A stretch of DNA of 64,000 bases from Tupaia tana. Lineage: Eukaryota; Chordata; Mammalia; Scandentia; Tupaiidae. The stretch spans positions 54,516,337 through 54,580,336 of the forward strand of contig JAKSZU010000002.1 of NCBI GenBank assembly GCA_026018925.1, in the 5' to 3' direction. A program made the translations under genes and the position numbers. The notes beneath the pieces were generated by a model. That model was not told where the DNA came from, did not search any database, and saw only the letters and a program-made list of their open reading frames with translations. Positions 33,590 through 46,411 of this stretch are shown here, one piece after another; position 1 is the stretch's first letter, and every line of letters begins with the position of its first letter.

Positions 33590-35120
33590 TTACTTATTCA
33601 TTTAATAGATATTTATTGCCAGGTGCTATTCTAAGTACTGGGGGGAAAGGTGTGTCAATCTGCCCAAATATCACCCCTATGAAGTTTATATACTAGAAGG
33701 GAAAAGCATATAATAAACAAGTGAACTGGGAAACATTTGGAGATTGCATGATGAGAAGGACAATGGAAAAGAATGAAGTACAGGAGGGAGGAAGGCAGTT
33801 CAATGAGAATATTGTGATTTGAATAGCAGGAACAAAGCAGACCTCCCTGAGAAAAGCAAGACACACTAATATCTAAGGAACAGTATTTGAACCAATGGCG
33901 ATGGTGTGTGCAAAGAGGTGGGGCGGGAATGTGAGTGGTGCATTCAGGGAGTAGTGAGGATACATGTTGCCAATGGAGCAACAAGCACAAGGGAGAATAA
34001 TGGTGGCAAAGCTCAGAGGGACTGGGGTCCGTATCATATGGGCTTTTAGATTCTTTGTCTTCTCCTCTGAGTAAGCTCTGTGAGGGTTTTGAACAGAGAA
34101 GATGATTATTTTGATATGTTTGGAAGAATCACTCTAGTGATTGTCAAGAATCAGACAGTAGGGGGCCAGGAAGGTATTATATAAAACAGATTACTATCGC
34201 TTTAATGTGAGATGGTGGTGGCTTGAATTAGAGTTAGACACTGGCGCTCTCAGCTAGTAGTAATTGTCTGAGTGTGTGTTGGAGGCTGAGATGACAGGAT
34301 TTGCTGATAGATTGAGATGTAAGATAGGAGAAAAGAGAGATAGGAGAAAAGCAAGAAGGTAATGATTTTGTAGATTTCTTCATTTAAGCAGCTGGGAAAA
34401 GGAGATGTTATTTACTGTGATGATGATAACAAAGGGAGGGGCAAACTTTTTATGGGGAAAAAAGGGTTTACTTTTGGATGGCCTGAATTTAAGATGCTAT
34501 TAAATTTCTAAGTGGCTGTGTTGAGGAGGTATTTACGTTCATCCATGAAGAGAATCTAGAGGTAAAAAGTAATGGTCTGGGGACTAGGCCCAGTGGTACC
34601 TGACTCCTCTGTAACTGGAGAAGAGCATTTAGGCATAGACGCAAATAATAGGGTAGATGTGATGGTGAGAGCTCACGAAAGCTTCTTTCTGAGTGCTTCT
34701 GTTTTCCAATGAAATAAGAAGCATGGCCATCTCTAAGAAAGATGAGTTCAAGGTTTCAGGAGAGATGAAGGAAAGAGTCTTTTAAAGGAGTGAGAAGGAA
34801 AAGGAACTAGAGGAGCACAGCCAGAGTGCTTTTTGGGTATAATTGAATTGAAGGTCATAAATTCAACATGAACCCATTTCAGGATGCTTCTATTGTTTAC
34901 TTCATCAATGTTCAGCTGTGTAAGTGAAAGCATAGAGTGAGTGGAGAATTGAATTTAACTAGTATTGCTTTGGACAGGTGACAGCAATGAAGGGAAAGTA
35001 GGGTAAAAGAGTTGAGGGGGTAAAAAGAAGTGACGGTAGTGAAGAATAAGGGATCTTAAATGGAGCAAAGAATTTGACATTGGCGTATTAACATACAGTG
35101 AAAAGGAGGGTGAAGAAAGA
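33590..35120. mobile_element. long ancient interspersed repeat (L2-like start; family not certain)
   Basis: The left end (AATAGATATTTATTGCCAGG, TGCTATTCTAAGTACTGGGG) resembles an L2 3' end in reverse. What follows (ACCTCCCTGAGAAAAGC, TTTTGAACAGAGAAGATGAT, AATCACTCTAGTGATTGTC, GATGGTGGTGGCTTGAATTA, ACAGGATTTGCTGATAGATT) matches the word order of a very common placental repeat. Homology fades after about 34,600. I do not name the family. Confidence 0.5.
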
Positions 35121-35599
35121 TAACTGCATGAAAATTTGCCGTAGGAAGATGTGATACATTTGTTCTTGTGGGTTTTAGTGCCCTTGAGATTGTAAATACT
35201 CTAAGTCCTCAGTAGTGAAATGTGACTTAGGATCACTTTATTATATACAATTTCATTTGATGTGCTTTAATACATCATGGAGGGAGGTTACCAATATTCC
35301 TTGCTCACAGTTACTTTCCCCCAGTGATGAAATTCAAAAAGCACTAAAAATTGGAAATTTTTTCCTAATTCATTTGGTGGCAGAGTCTGCACTCATCTGA
35401 ACTTAACTGGTGGCAGACCATTATACAACATTATGTATTCATTTGTCTTATTGTAAGTAACCCTAATTATTCTGCTGAACTATAGCATGTTTGATTTCAA
35501 GAAACTGCTGGAAACTCTGGCTTAGGTGTTAATACTAAGATACTATGCATACTATGGTATGTGTGCCCTATTAACTTTCTAAAACCTGAGAAAGTCTTG
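35121..35599. other. no gene seen
   Basis: Nothing recognised. Confidence 0.4.
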
Positions 35600-35864
35600 A
35601 CTTCAGAACATTTCATCCAAAGTGTTTTGGATAAGGGACTGCAACATGTATAAACATTCTACTACACATATATCCAAAGAAAAGTGTATCAGTATGTCAC
35701 AAAGATATCTGTACCCGGATGTTTACTGCGGCCTTATGTACAATAGCTAAGCTATAGAAGCAAGCTAAATGTCCACTAATGATGAATGGATCACAAAAAA
35801 ATGTGTGGGGTGTGTGGGGGTGTGTATATTTGATATTAAATGGGTGAGTCTAGAGGATATTATC

Positions 35865-36107
35865 ATTTTTGTTTTTGAGAGATTTTCATTATAGGGCACA
35901 TGCAATCACCAGAGAGACAGAAACAGCATGAAAGCACCCCAGCCCCCAGGTGGGATGGCCACACTGTAATCCCTTCTCCATTCTCTTGGAATTTGGGCAT
36001 GCACATACACATGCCTGGGGTGAGTTTTAAGCCTCTGGGTCTGGAACTCGAATCACATTCAACTATGTAAGATTCCAGTGATGTATCACACCATCTGCTG
36101 ATCCCAG
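35865..36107 (-). mobile_element. tRNA-derived SINE in L1, antisense
   Basis: TTTTTGAGAGATTTTCATTA, TAGGGCACATGCAATCACC and a head with ACCATCTGCTGATCCC. AGAGGATATTATC is duplicated exactly at 35,852-35,864 and 36,108-36,120. Confidence 0.88.
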
Positions 36108-36200
36108 AGAGGATATTATCTTAAGGGAAATAAGCCATGTACAGAGAAAGAAATACCACACGTTCTACCTCATATGTGGAAACTATTAAAATTATCCTCA

Positions 36201-36445
36201 GGGATCAGCAGTTGGCGTAATGGCTATGTCGCTGGACTCCCACGTAGTCAACCGCGGTTCACGTCTCAGACCCAGTGACTTAAAACTCACGCCTGGCGCA
36301 TGTGCGTGCGTGCCCAAGATCCCAAGAGAAGAATGGAGCAGAAGGGATTGCGGTGTGGCCATCCTCCCTTGGGGGTGATTTCTCGCTTTCTGTCTCTCTG
36401 TCTGTGTCTGTCTGCCGAGTGCACACGCCCTATAGCAAAAACCTC

Positions 36446-36485
<40 letters not shown>
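36201..36485 (+). mobile_element. tRNA-derived SINE with (AT)n tail in L1
   Basis: GGGATCAGCAGTTGGCGTAA to CCCTATAGCAAAAACCTCT, followed by (AT)n at 36,448-36,486 in place of poly(A). The B-box area reads GGTTCACGTCTCAG, one inserted or changed base from the ideal. Short TATCCTCA flanks are repeated. Confidence 0.85.
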
Positions 36486-36488
<3 letters not shown>

Positions 36489-36867
36489 TCAAAGAAAGTA
36501 GAAGGATGAACAATGACTGCTAGAGACTGGGAAGGATGGGGCGATGGTAGAAGGATGGTAGAAGGATGTTGACTAGTGGATATAGAATTGCAGATAGCAA
36601 GAATAGTTTCTAGTGTTATACAGTTGAGAATATAGATGGCAACAACTTCATGTGTATCTCAAAGTCAAAGGGAGAATTGTGAATGTTCTGAACACAAGTA
36701 ATGACAAATGGTTGAGATGATAGGTGTGCCAATTTACTGTGAGTGAGTCATTACATCCTGTATTTTTATACTGTAAACTCATGCTGTACCCACACAAATA
36801 TGTACAAGTGTTATATGTTAACAAAAATATAAAAAAGCAAAAACATTCTATTAGAAGAATACTGATG

Positions 36868-36945
36868 TTTGGAGATTTAAGTAACTTGCCTAATGCACTC
36901 ATAGCAAGCATTAGAGTCAGGATTGACCCTAGTTCTGTGTGAGTC
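36868..36945 (-). mobile_element. MIR fragment
   Basis: GGAGATTTAAGTAACTTGCC, TAATGCACTCATAGCAAGCA, AGTCAGGATTGACCCTAG is the reverse of the MIR core and head (the GTAACTTGCCCAAGGTCACA-type block). Confidence 0.6.
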
Positions 36946-37374
36946 CAGGAAATACTGGAATTACCTATGGAACCCACCTTGGTCAACTGCTTTCACCGGA
37001 TATAGAGGTCATCTCTGACTGCTCATTGTACACTAGGGACCTCGGTGTGAAGGAAGAGAAACCCTATGAGAACTCTTATAATCTCATTTGGGATATACTC
37101 AGAGATTCTGGATATACACCAATGGGAGACATCTGCATATAACTTTCTGTATTCACTAGGAAGGCGGGTCAGAATTGGAATAAAAACACTTATTTTAAAT
37201 GTGAGACAGTCAACTCAGAAGCAAAATCTCCCCTTGTAAGTGAACTGACATGTTAGTTGGCACCTGCCATTAGCCGAAATCACCCAGCTGAATGGCTATT
37301 ACATCAACTGTATGAGTTCTCTATCAAAAGGAATTTATCTCCTATAGTAAAAATTCACTTTTTCTACACCCAAC

Positions 37375-37640
37375 TAATGCTTGCAATAACTATCATTCAC
37401 TAAATGTTCACAAATTTCCAAGCACTGTGGTGAAGAACTTATATTCATTATTTCATTTAATGCTAAAAACAACCTTGTGAGTTGTGAGGTAAGTAGTACT
37501 GTTGTCCTTTTCCTGGAAGTCCAAACTGGTAGAAGTTTAGTAATTCTCAAGGTCACATAGCAGATGAATGGGAAATACAGGCTTCCAATCTGACTCAGAA
37601 ACAGTAGTTTATACTCATTTACTTGTCTGCCTTCCTAAGT
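37375..37640 (-). mobile_element. MIR, antisense
   Basis: ATTTCCAAGCACTGTGGTGA, CATTATTTCATTTAATGC, AACAACCTTGTGAGTTGTGA GGTAAGTAGTAC and TCTCAAGGTCACATAGCAGA follow the full reverse MIR order. Confidence 0.82.
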
Positions 37641-37659
37641 AACCCATGATAGCAATAAT

Positions 37660-37676
37660 AATAGCCAGGGTTCATT

Positions 37677-37716
<40 letters not shown>

Positions 37717-37860
37717 CTGTGTGTAAGCTTGCTATCAGTCATACACTTTACACACATTATCTAATTTGGTCCATAGAAAAATCCTAAAAGGTTAATAGCT
37801 AGGAGAACTAATATTCAGATAGTTTTATAAGTGACCTGTGGTGGCTTTAGAGTTACTCTT
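37660..37860 (-). mobile_element. second MIR-like copy split by (GT)n
   Basis: After AATAATAATAGCCAGGGTTC and a (GT)n tract at 37,678-37,714 come ACACTTTACACACATTATCT AATTTGG, AATCCTAAAAGGTTAATAGC, again in reverse MIR order. It sits directly beside the previous MIR. Confidence 0.6.
37678..37714. repeat. (GT)n microsatellite
   Basis: About 17 GT dinucleotides within the MIR-like stretch. Confidence 0.92.
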
Positions 37861-40158
37861 TGCTTTTTTCTTTTACCAATCCAAGGCATTGAAGTCTGAG
37901 AAAAAAAGAGGTTTCTGTATATGAATTATTATCCTGCTATATCTTTGGAGAGCAATTTTAGTTATTAGGGTGTGGTCTTTATAAGGTCATGGTGAAAAAC
38001 AGTGAAAGTATGACTACTCATTCTTTTAGCCTGCAGATTTTCTGCAAGGTTTTCCTGCCCACTTTCCATTTTCTTTTTTTTTCCCTCCCTTTTCTGACCT
38101 TGGAGGATATTTCATGGTGAAAAAGTGAGCAACAGTGACTTTGGTCACTAATGACTTGCTATGCTATTTGAAGGCATTTGATAATGAAGAGGATAGATGT
38201 GGTCATCCTGTCAGTATTTAGCCCTGAAGAAATTGAAGGACCTAAAGCCAGTTCCAGTAGAATGGAAGACTCAGTGTTCTTTTTCTTCTTCCTCCTTTAT
38301 GGTACCTGTAAAGGGGCTAGAAATAAGTGAAAGGAAAAAGAGTGGACAAACTAGGTAAAGGGACTCTGAATGCCCATCTGATATCAGTCCTTGAAAGGCT
38401 GAGCACTGATTCAATAGCTAAAACAGAGGAATGTCTATCACAAGCTCTGGTCACCAAGTGTAAGTGAGAAAGTCAAATAGTAAGACTTCCTTTCTAGTCA
38501 TGGGCTGTTGTTACCTGTCTTATGGATACAATTAAGGGGTTACATATTGGGGTGAAAAAGAGGATAATCCTTTAATCTTTCTCTGTACACCATGAAGGGG
38601 TTCAATAAAAAGTCAGTGAAATACAGTAGGTAGCTATATTTTCTTTAATATTTAAACAAAAATGGAGAAAAGGATGGACATGGATAGACAGGGTACCAAC
38701 ATGAATTGTTCGCTAGTTACCAAAGATGTTGGCCAATCACTTTTGAGAGAGGTTAAGTTCAATTTGTGAAAACTCATGTAGCAATTGTAAGCTGAGAAAT
38801 CTTATTAACAAAAATAACATCAGATGATGTTTCCAGAGTCAATTAACTCAAACATTAGTTCTTAGAGAGGAAACTCTAAGGGTTTAGAAGCATCCCCCCG
38901 GGATCCAGGGATAAAGATCAGCCAGATTCTTCATCACACAACACTTTACATTTCAGAAGAGATTACCAATACAGATGCCTCATCCCAGCCCCTGTCCCTA
39001 GCTAATCTCCACTTACCTTTTGATTAAAGAGAGAGTTTCGGTGACTCCTACCTTTCCAGTATACTTACAGGGAGAGGGAGAGGACCTCACCCTCCCTTCT
39101 GGGGCTGGTATGTGTTGATGTTGGTTCTCCCTCTGGGTCTACACTGTTGTCTGAGGGCATATGGAACCATCAGCTCATTTGCCTTTTGTTCTACACAGAG
39201 TGGCTTTTTTTTTTTTTTTTTTTCTTTTTTTTTTTTTTTGTCATTCTTCTTCCCCTTCCTTGTTTTGTCTTGGGAAAGAAATTCAATGAGCTATCATCAT
39301 CTTCCCATTTCCTAAAATTGATCTATTAGCTAATTTTTACAAGTTGCACTTTGCAATTGATCAATGAACTCCTTGACGACACCCCACCTTGTGTTCATTT
39401 AGAACTCCCTATAATCTCAATCCTCTATTTATCCTTATGGAAACGATTAAGAGAAAGTTCTTTTTGGAGGTTGGGAAGCTTATCCAATATGGCTGTGGCA
39501 CAAAGCCTCTACGGTTGACAGACACTGAAATGTTAGCTGAGACTGGGATGTTTGTGGCTTTGTCTTTTTAAAGAGATTAACTGAACTGGCTGTGTTGTAA
39601 CTCCCTCAATTCTAAAGATGGTGAAAACAATCTGTGTTTTTATTAGCTTCACTTTGGCTTTTATTGATGAGATGAAGGAATTAAGAATAGTTGCACACTT
39701 GGAGAATATTTTGGAAACCTAAAGTGATGGAAGGTTGACCATTAAGATGAATGATTTTTGTTTTCTAAAGAGCAATACATTGTAAGGGTTATTGTAGTAT
39801 CATTCTTGAGTGACTGGTATTATCTTTATCACAAAATATTGTGAAATGTTTCACAAACCTTAGTTTTCTTATTGTAAAAACTGGGGAGATAATTACATTG
39901 ACAGTTATTTTTGTAGCATATTCTGTTTCCTTCTTGGTCCATTTTGTGGGTTAGTTGAGAAAGATACCAAATTAGAATTCCAATTGTTGCTCTTGAGAAT
40001 TCAGTACTTTAGCTAAAAGCTTCCCCATAGGACCATCTTAAGGGTGCTGACAGAATTTGACTCCAGAGTAGACCTGTTTGAGGGCACAGTTTGCCCTCAT
40101 AGAGCTAAACTGCTCTGTTCTGTCAGATACATTAATAGGAGTGTTGACACAAGTGGGT
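37861..40158. other. no gene seen; poly(T) at 39,206-39,239
   Basis: 2.3 kb without SINE or L1 that I can recognise. Two poly(T) runs near 39,206-39,239 lack adjacent repeat sequence. Short frames here translate homopolymers. Confidence 0.4.
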
Positions 40159-40159
40159 T

Positions 40160-40393
40160 TTTTTTTTTTTTTTTCCGTCTTTAACGCCAGATGACATATG
40201 CACAGACATTAGAAAGACTGTGAGAGAGAAAAAGCACCCCCAATGGGCCCGTTCATATCACAATCCTTTTCCCTCTCATTCTCCATCTCATTAGGATCCT
40301 AGGCATGTCTGTGCATGCTTGGGATGATTTTTAAGTCACAGGGGGTGGGACTTGAACTGTGGTTGCACAGCACCTAAGGATGCCAGCTGACAC
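40160..40393 (-). mobile_element. older tRNA-derived SINE, antisense
   Basis: Poly(T), a GA-rich block, AAAAGCACCCCCAATGGGCC, ATTAGGATCCTAGGCATG and GGGACTTGAACTGTGGTTG. Flanks share GACAC(A/T)AGTG, a decayed target duplication. It is more diverged than the main SINE. Confidence 0.7.
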
Positions 40394-40429
40394 TAGTGTT
40401 TCTTTTTTTTTCTTACTAGTTGAAAAGTT

Positions 40430-41060
40430 AAAGAATAAACATATTGTGTGTGTGTATGAAATAGTGTGATATCTTTCCTCACTCACCATATAGGTCACAG
40501 CTAATTCCCTTATAACAAGAGACAGATTAATAAGACCAAAGCATAATAAAGTTGTTTAATAGAAGTTTGATGTGACACAAGAATTTTAAAAGACCCAAAG
40601 AAGCAGGGAAACTGTTTTTGTGTTTAAGTTTAATGAAGAATGGACAGCCATGTAGAAACATGATTGGGCCCAAAGTGTCTGATCTAATGTTAATAAACTG
40701 AATGGGGAAAGCCAGTGAGGCTCATCTGTCCAGACTCTTCTTGATCTCTTTGTGTATCCTTCCTTCCTCCTGGGTATAGGGCAGGACCCCTTCTGGAATG
40801 AGAATCTTATAAGCTACTATCAGACAAGGTAGATCAGAGAATTTCTCCATAATTAGCTCTTACATGAGAAGGTGTCTAATTTCTATGACCTGCCTTGGGG
40901 GGGAAGGGGAGCAGGAGACAGAGGGCAGGAGAAGGTCAGAGAGAAACTTTTCTCAGACCCTTTAAATGTCCATCTGTTCAAAGTACTCACTCAGCATGCC
41001 AGACGCCATACTGCGGGGTATTGTTTCCTGAGGTGCAATAATTGAAAAAAGGAATATGAT
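40430..41060. other. probable ancient LTR-like or other interspersed repeat, not named
   Basis: Phrases such as AGACAGATTAATAAGACCAA AGCATAA, AAGACCCAAAGAAGCAGG and GACCCCTTCTGGAATGAGAA TCTTAT recur in other mammalian genomes as an old repeat. I cannot assign the family or ends from this sequence alone. Confidence 0.35.
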
Positions 41061-42438
41061 ATCTAACTAGAAAAAAAAAAAAATGCAGCAAAAGTTGTTT
41101 TCATTAGCAATGGCACTAGGAGTATGAGTCACTCTGGGTATTTTAAAAATTAAAAACAATTACCAGATGCTTTAGGTTCACCTATGATCACAAGCCTAGG
41201 ACTCCAAGCAAGAATAAAGAACTTATAAAATGACAGAATTGGAAATTGAGACTCTCTAGAGAACCCATGGTTGAGGGATCACAAGCTAGAAACTGAAGCT
41301 CTTTCCTATTACTTTTTCCTTTTATTGAGGCAGGCATCTTATATCTGAAGGAGAGACAAAGCAAAGCACAGCTAGGAAAAAGCAGAGTCAGCAGATCTAT
41401 CAGCCAAGTTAACCTTCTGGAAAATAATAGTCTACGCATTAGGTAAGGAGCATGTCTTCCCATGTGAAGAGCAGCTTGAGACTAACCAAGGAAGATTGTA
41501 ATGCAACTGTGCAAAAGGATTACAAACGTGTTGCTGGGTAATGCAGGATTACTGCATGGAAAAGTGATTATCCTTTGTTACTAGGCAAAAACACAAAATA
41601 CCTCCTGTTCATCAAGAAAGTAGGAACTAAATTAGGAGAAGATAAATACGTATAATTGAGTTTATAATTACTTGATTGTTTGTACACTTTACAGCTACTC
41701 TGCTTAAAAGTTTTATCTGTACTTAGGAATGAAAATAGAACTATGGTCTTTTTTAAAGTACAAATTAATATAGGCTTGGTTAAAAAATTTAGAAAACATA
41801 GAAAAGTATAAAGAAAGAATAAAAAATCACCTCTAATCTCACCTCTAGGATACATACCATTTATGAGATATTTATATATCAATATATTTGAACAGAGTAG
41901 GGTTCTTATTTTACATGTATGTGTTCCTTTGTAGTTTATTATTTTTACTTGGTGTTTTCTGAATTTTCTGTAGAATAATAAATTTAGTTATTATTTGAGC
42001 ATCACTATTTTAAGGCTTTACTTTTATTCCATTGCATGTCTGTATCAGAATGCTTTTTTAACAAATACTGTTTTTAAAATGATCAATCTCTGTAATTCTA
42101 ATCATCCTATTCTTGGCTTCTACCCTTTACCCACAGACACATGTGGTTAGGATTCAAGCCTTCTTGCTGCTAAGGCAAGAGTCCTTTCTTTCATCAGCTA
42201 CTCAGCTTGCAAGACCATATGCCTTCCTACTACTAGAACAGAGGAAGACAATGGCTGATTAGTTAGACATTCTCATACACAACATTTTCTAACTGAGAAA
42301 GCTCAAGGTAAGGCACCAAGGAGTTATATTTAAGGGAATAAAACATTGAAATTGTATATATTTCTGAAAGGATCCTTAAATAGAGACATATTCTGAGAAA
42401 GTTATAAAATCATTCAACATGGGAAAACAAAATTTAAA
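41061..42438. other. no gene seen; possible old repeat at 41,760-42,065
   Basis: AAAGTATAAAGAAAGAATAA AAAATCACC, CTAGGATACATACC and TTTATTCCATTGCATG resemble a common old repeat on the plus strand, heavily decayed. No coding frame is supported. Confidence 0.35.
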
Positions 42439-42455
42439 GTAAGCAATGATTTCTT

Positions 42456-42720
42456 TTTTTTTTTTTTTTTTCCAGAGAATTTTTGCTATAGGGCGCGTCT
42501 GCTTGCCAGACAGAGAGACATAGAGAGACAGAAAGTGAGAAATCACCCCCTGGGGGAATGGCTACACCGTAATCCCTTCTCCTCCATTCTCCTCTCAGGA
42601 TCTTGGACATATGCACACGAAATGCCTGGCATGAGTTTTAAGCTGCCAGGTCCAGTACTTGAGCTATGGTTAACCATGTGGGAGTCTAGTGACGTAGCCA
42701 TTACACCATCTTATGGCACC
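42456..42720 (-). mobile_element. tRNA-derived SINE, antisense
   Basis: The poly(T) end is followed by AGAATTTTTGCTATAGGGCG, body motifs and a head with GTAGCCATTACACCATC. AGTAAGCAATGATTTCTT is repeated exactly on both sides (42,439 and 42,721). Confidence 0.9.
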
Positions 42721-42889
42721 AGTAAGCAATGATTTCTTACAATTAAGGATTGAGTAAAAAGAAAAAAGAATCAACAGCTACTCAGATAACCCTAATTTCA
42801 TTTGCTCTCACATAGCTTGTATGTATGAATTGGAATTATTGCTTAACATTATCATTTGTTGTATTAATGAATAAATATATTCTATTTTT

Positions 42890-43122
42890 CTTTTCATTAT
42901 TGCTAGAAAGAGAGAGTATGTGCCCCCTCCAATGCGACGTGGTGATGCATAATCTTTTTACCACCATTTCTCCACCACATCAAGATTTGGGTTGCATGCA
43001 CACACACGCACATATACACGTCTGGTGTGTTTTTCAGGTCACCAAGGCCAGGATTCTACCTATGGCTCACCAGAATCCAGCCCCTTATGGGGCTCTTAAC
43101 TTCTGCACTAAGGTGCTTACTT
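42890..43122 (-). mobile_element. older diverged SINE, antisense
   Basis: GAAAGAGAGAGTATGTGCCC, the CACACGCACATATACACG block, GTTTTTCAGGTCACCAAGGC and the head remnant TTAACTTCTGCACTAAGGTG keep the SINE order with high divergence. Confidence 0.55.
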
Positions 43123-43124
43123 GA

Positions 43125-44540
43125 TCAATGTATTTTTGATATGTATAAAGTTAACAAAAAAAAAAAAAAAGAAAAAAACTTGTATTATTTACTTACAAAA
43201 TTAATACCTATAGCAAGCTTTACAATTCAAATCACAAGTCAATTCTTATAGTAATATTCCTCTCAAGAGCAGAATGTCTAATTATATACAACATATCTAT
43301 GAAAAAATAAACACACTTCTAATGTAGGCATCTTCAAATACACATTGTCAACAAATTTTATTGCTGTTTCATTTTAAAATGTTGTGGTTCTGCAGAATCT
43401 ATGAACGTAGTTGACAGCAAGAGAAACTTTCTTTTAATTTAATGACTGATTTCCTTGAGCAAAGTAACAAGTTTGAAGTTGGTGTGAAAGAGAAGTCACC
43501 AGAAAGCCTCTTGCACAGTAAGGATGCCCTATATTAATCTGCAATGAGGTTACCAAACTTTGACTGAATCCCTAAGATAGTACAATTCTCATGTGATGCT
43601 ACCTTTCAGAGAATATTAGTGTTGCCATAACCAAGGAGAGGTTTTTATGTTATAAATAAGTAACCATACTCAGGAAAACATGAAATGATCTTCTAAAACC
43701 TTTTCATTCTCTATTTATCGAGTAGAAAAGCAACTAGTGAATTGACCCCATTGCATTTTAGTTCAGCAGCATTAACACAATTACATGAGGGTGCCTGGAA
43801 ACCAGAAATACAGAGTGTAACTTGTCAGTAAGGCGCTTTTACCTATGGGGCCAAATGCATTGCCAGTTTGCAGAATGACTGCATTCTTTCTCTTTCTCTC
43901 TGTTGTTCTTCGTTGTCTCTTTCTCCTTCTTTTCCTTCTTCCTTTTTTTTTTTTTCTTTTAGAAACTATGAAGAAGCATTTTAGTGGATTTTGCCTATTG
44001 ATTATCCATTCCTTCTTCTCCCTTCATTACAGTATTTGGATTCATTCAGGAGTCTAATTCTTGCCCCTCCAACACAGATGTTTCAGAGGAATTTTGTATT
44101 TTCCCTAGCTTTATGGGTGGGCCTGACTAATTGAAGGGCAATATTTTTTCTACAGTGAGTAATTAAGAAAGTCAAGCTTTGGCCATTTAGCAAATAGCAT
44201 TTTCCCTGGCCAAGGAAATGATTCAAGACAAGGATGTATTCAATTCAGGCAAATGAGAAAGAAGGGAAGGCAAAGGCTTTCTTTGAAGGAAATTTCTTCA
44301 TTCTTAACACAGAGACACCCAAAAAAGGGCTTTATTTTCTTTTGAATGCCATTATCTGTAAATATAAGGCCTGGAACTCCACACTCTTTCCTACTCTGAG
44401 AGAAGTCACCTTGGGAATGAACCAACACACAAAGGTCCAGTTGTAAGAACAAAGAAACAACATAAAATCCTAGGTTAAGCCAAATCTAAAAACTTCTTTT
44501 TCTCTAGACATCCAACTACATAAACCAATTAACTGGATTT
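43125..44540. other. no gene seen
   Basis: Unique-looking AT-rich DNA. Overlapping 70-codon frames on both strands at 44,234-44,452 have no recognisable motif. Confidence 0.4.
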
Positions 44541-44550
44541 GTTTTTCTCT

Positions 44551-44713
44551 TTTTTTTTCTTTTTTTTTTTTTTTTTTTTTTTTTTGCCAGAAGGCATGCA
44601 TGCTTATGGGACAGACACAGAGAAAGAGAGAAACTGAGGAAGCACCTCCCTGTAGGGAATGGTCAAACCATAATCCCTTATCTTCAATTTCTCCCTCCTA
44701 TTAAAATTTTAGG

Positions 44714-44754
<41 letters not shown>

Positions 44755-44858
44755 GCATTTGGCATGTTTTTCCAATCACTGAGTCCAGGTGTTAAAGCAT
44801 TCAGTTGGCCATGTGGGATCCAGCCACATTAACCACCATGCAACCAGCTGGCCCAATT
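44551..44858 (-). mobile_element. older SINE with (CA)n expansion, antisense
   Basis: Poly(T) at 44,551-44,585, GCCAGAAGGCATGCATGCTT, a GA-rich block, AAGCACCTCCCTGTAGGG, (CA)n at 44,719-44,752 and a head with CATTAACCACCATGCAACCA. The CA tract grew from the CACGCACACG-like body segment. Confidence 0.72.
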
Positions 44859-45042
44859 TCCTACTTTTAAACCAGACTAATCTGGGTTTAATAGTATTCA
44901 TAGTTGAATAATTTATTTTTTTCCTTCAAATGTGACATTTTATTCAATGCCTACATAAGAGGCTTTGTCATATATCTATAAATATTCTTCTTTAATGAGA
45001 GTGAATGGGTAATAATATAAAAGTTGTAGAACTTTTCAATAG

Positions 45043-45305
45043 GAGCCAACAGATGGTATAGCACTTACATTGCTAGACTCTCACTTGGTTGTCCATGGTT
45101 AGGGTCCTGGACTCCGTGGCTTGAAAATCTCTCTAGGCATACGTGTTTGTGTGCCCAAGATCCAGGAAAGAGAATGGAGGAGAAGGGATTGCAGTGTGGT
45201 CAAACCCCTGGGAGTGATTTCTTACGTTTCCTCTCACTGTCTTTGCCTCTTTCTCCCTCTGGCAAGTTATGTGCCCTGAGACAAAACCCTTTTTAAAAAA
45301 ATAAA
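45043..45305 (+). mobile_element. tRNA-derived SINE, diverged
   Basis: GAGCCAACAGATGGTATAGC, a head with TGGTTAGGGTCCTGG (B-box decayed), GGAGGAGAAGGGATTGCAG and GTGCCCTGAGACAAAACCC, ending in an A-rich tail. Confidence 0.78.
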
Positions 45306-46411
45306 GGAAGTTCTAGAATGCTTTTCTCCCTCTCAGGAGGTACTATGGCACTTCTAAGGAGTCACATACAAGTCTTGGTTGTTTTCAGTAACTGTTATAA
45401 ACTCATGAACGGAAGCTAGCCCTCAATGGATTTGCATAGAGTATGATGAGCAGATTGATTGATTTTCTTTTTATATGATTCTAATAAGTCTAGGATATTA
45501 ATTTGTTTCATTTTCTGCAGACAAATTACATATAACTTTCCTAAACAGGATCTGGTACACAGCAGAAAATCAAGAACTATTTCCGTGTGTATGAGTGAAA
45601 GACTGGATGAATCAATATAGAGATTACATAGATACAAACATAATCCAGCAACCTGAAGAAATAATGTTGATTTTTATAGACAGGCTTTCTAAAGGGACTG
45701 AGGAGTTACACAACACATTATATAGACAACTTCCCAGAAACCATATCCTTTCCATGAAATGCCATTCAAATGATAGCAGCTAAAAATCTCTCTGATTTTC
45801 TCATGCTCACCTGGCACGCTGGGCTTTCTGCAACTCTTAGAGGACCACGTGATTCTATGATTAACAGCACAGAGAGTTTACTTGTGCTGATTTATTTCTT
45901 ATGTGGAATCCATGATGAGAATTTTTTTTTGGTAGATAGAACCCTCCACCTTGGTTCAATGTTTCATTATTTACATCTTTAAAATCTTCCACATCAAGAG
46001 GAGCAATATTTGGGCCACTTTGGTACTCCTTTTACGTAACATCACTCCATGTAACTCCTCCTTTCTTTTTCAAGGTGAAGATAGTTTCTCTTGGTGACTC
46101 TAAACCTGGGTGCCACTGTCTTCAGGTTTCCATGTGCAAATCTTGAAGCTGAAGTGTGGAGAAAATCTTGCTATGTTTAGCCATGGTATGAAAAGATGCT
46201 TTGGGTCAATCAGACACTACATTTAACTCACTGTCAGTACCATAGAAGAGCGGTGGGAAGTCCAGGTTTTGTTCTATGCCCAGTGGCATCTGAAAAATGC
46301 CAGGGGGTGAGAGGACAATAGGGCAGTGATCTCACATATTATCTATACCACTATGCCCTATATAGTACAAACAGATCTGTGGACAGTTATCAACACAGAT
46401 GAGAGAACTTT
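45306..46411. other. no gene seen
   Basis: Unique-looking sequence. No supported feature. Confidence 0.4.

Larger units (their letters stand above)
35600..36842 (+). mobile_element. L1 3' end with two nested SINEs
   Basis: ATATCTGTACCCGGATGTTT, GTACAATAGCTAAGCTATAG, AATGTCCACTAATGATGAAT and, after the SINEs, AGAAATACCACACGTTCTAC, GTTCTAGTGTTATACAG-like and ACACAAATATGTACAAGTGT TATATGTTAAC follow the end of ORF2 and the 3' UTR of L1MA-type elements. The L1 is split by SINEs at 35,865 and 36,201. Confidence 0.75.

Noticed and set aside
39206..39239. SINE or L1 tail from the poly(T) runs
   Set aside because: No repeat body follows the runs on either strand.
40430..41060. Solo endogenous retroviral LTR
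   Set aside because: Some phrases look like a common old repeat, but I could not find TG...CA ends, a target duplication or a promoter/poly(A) pair, so it is left unnamed.
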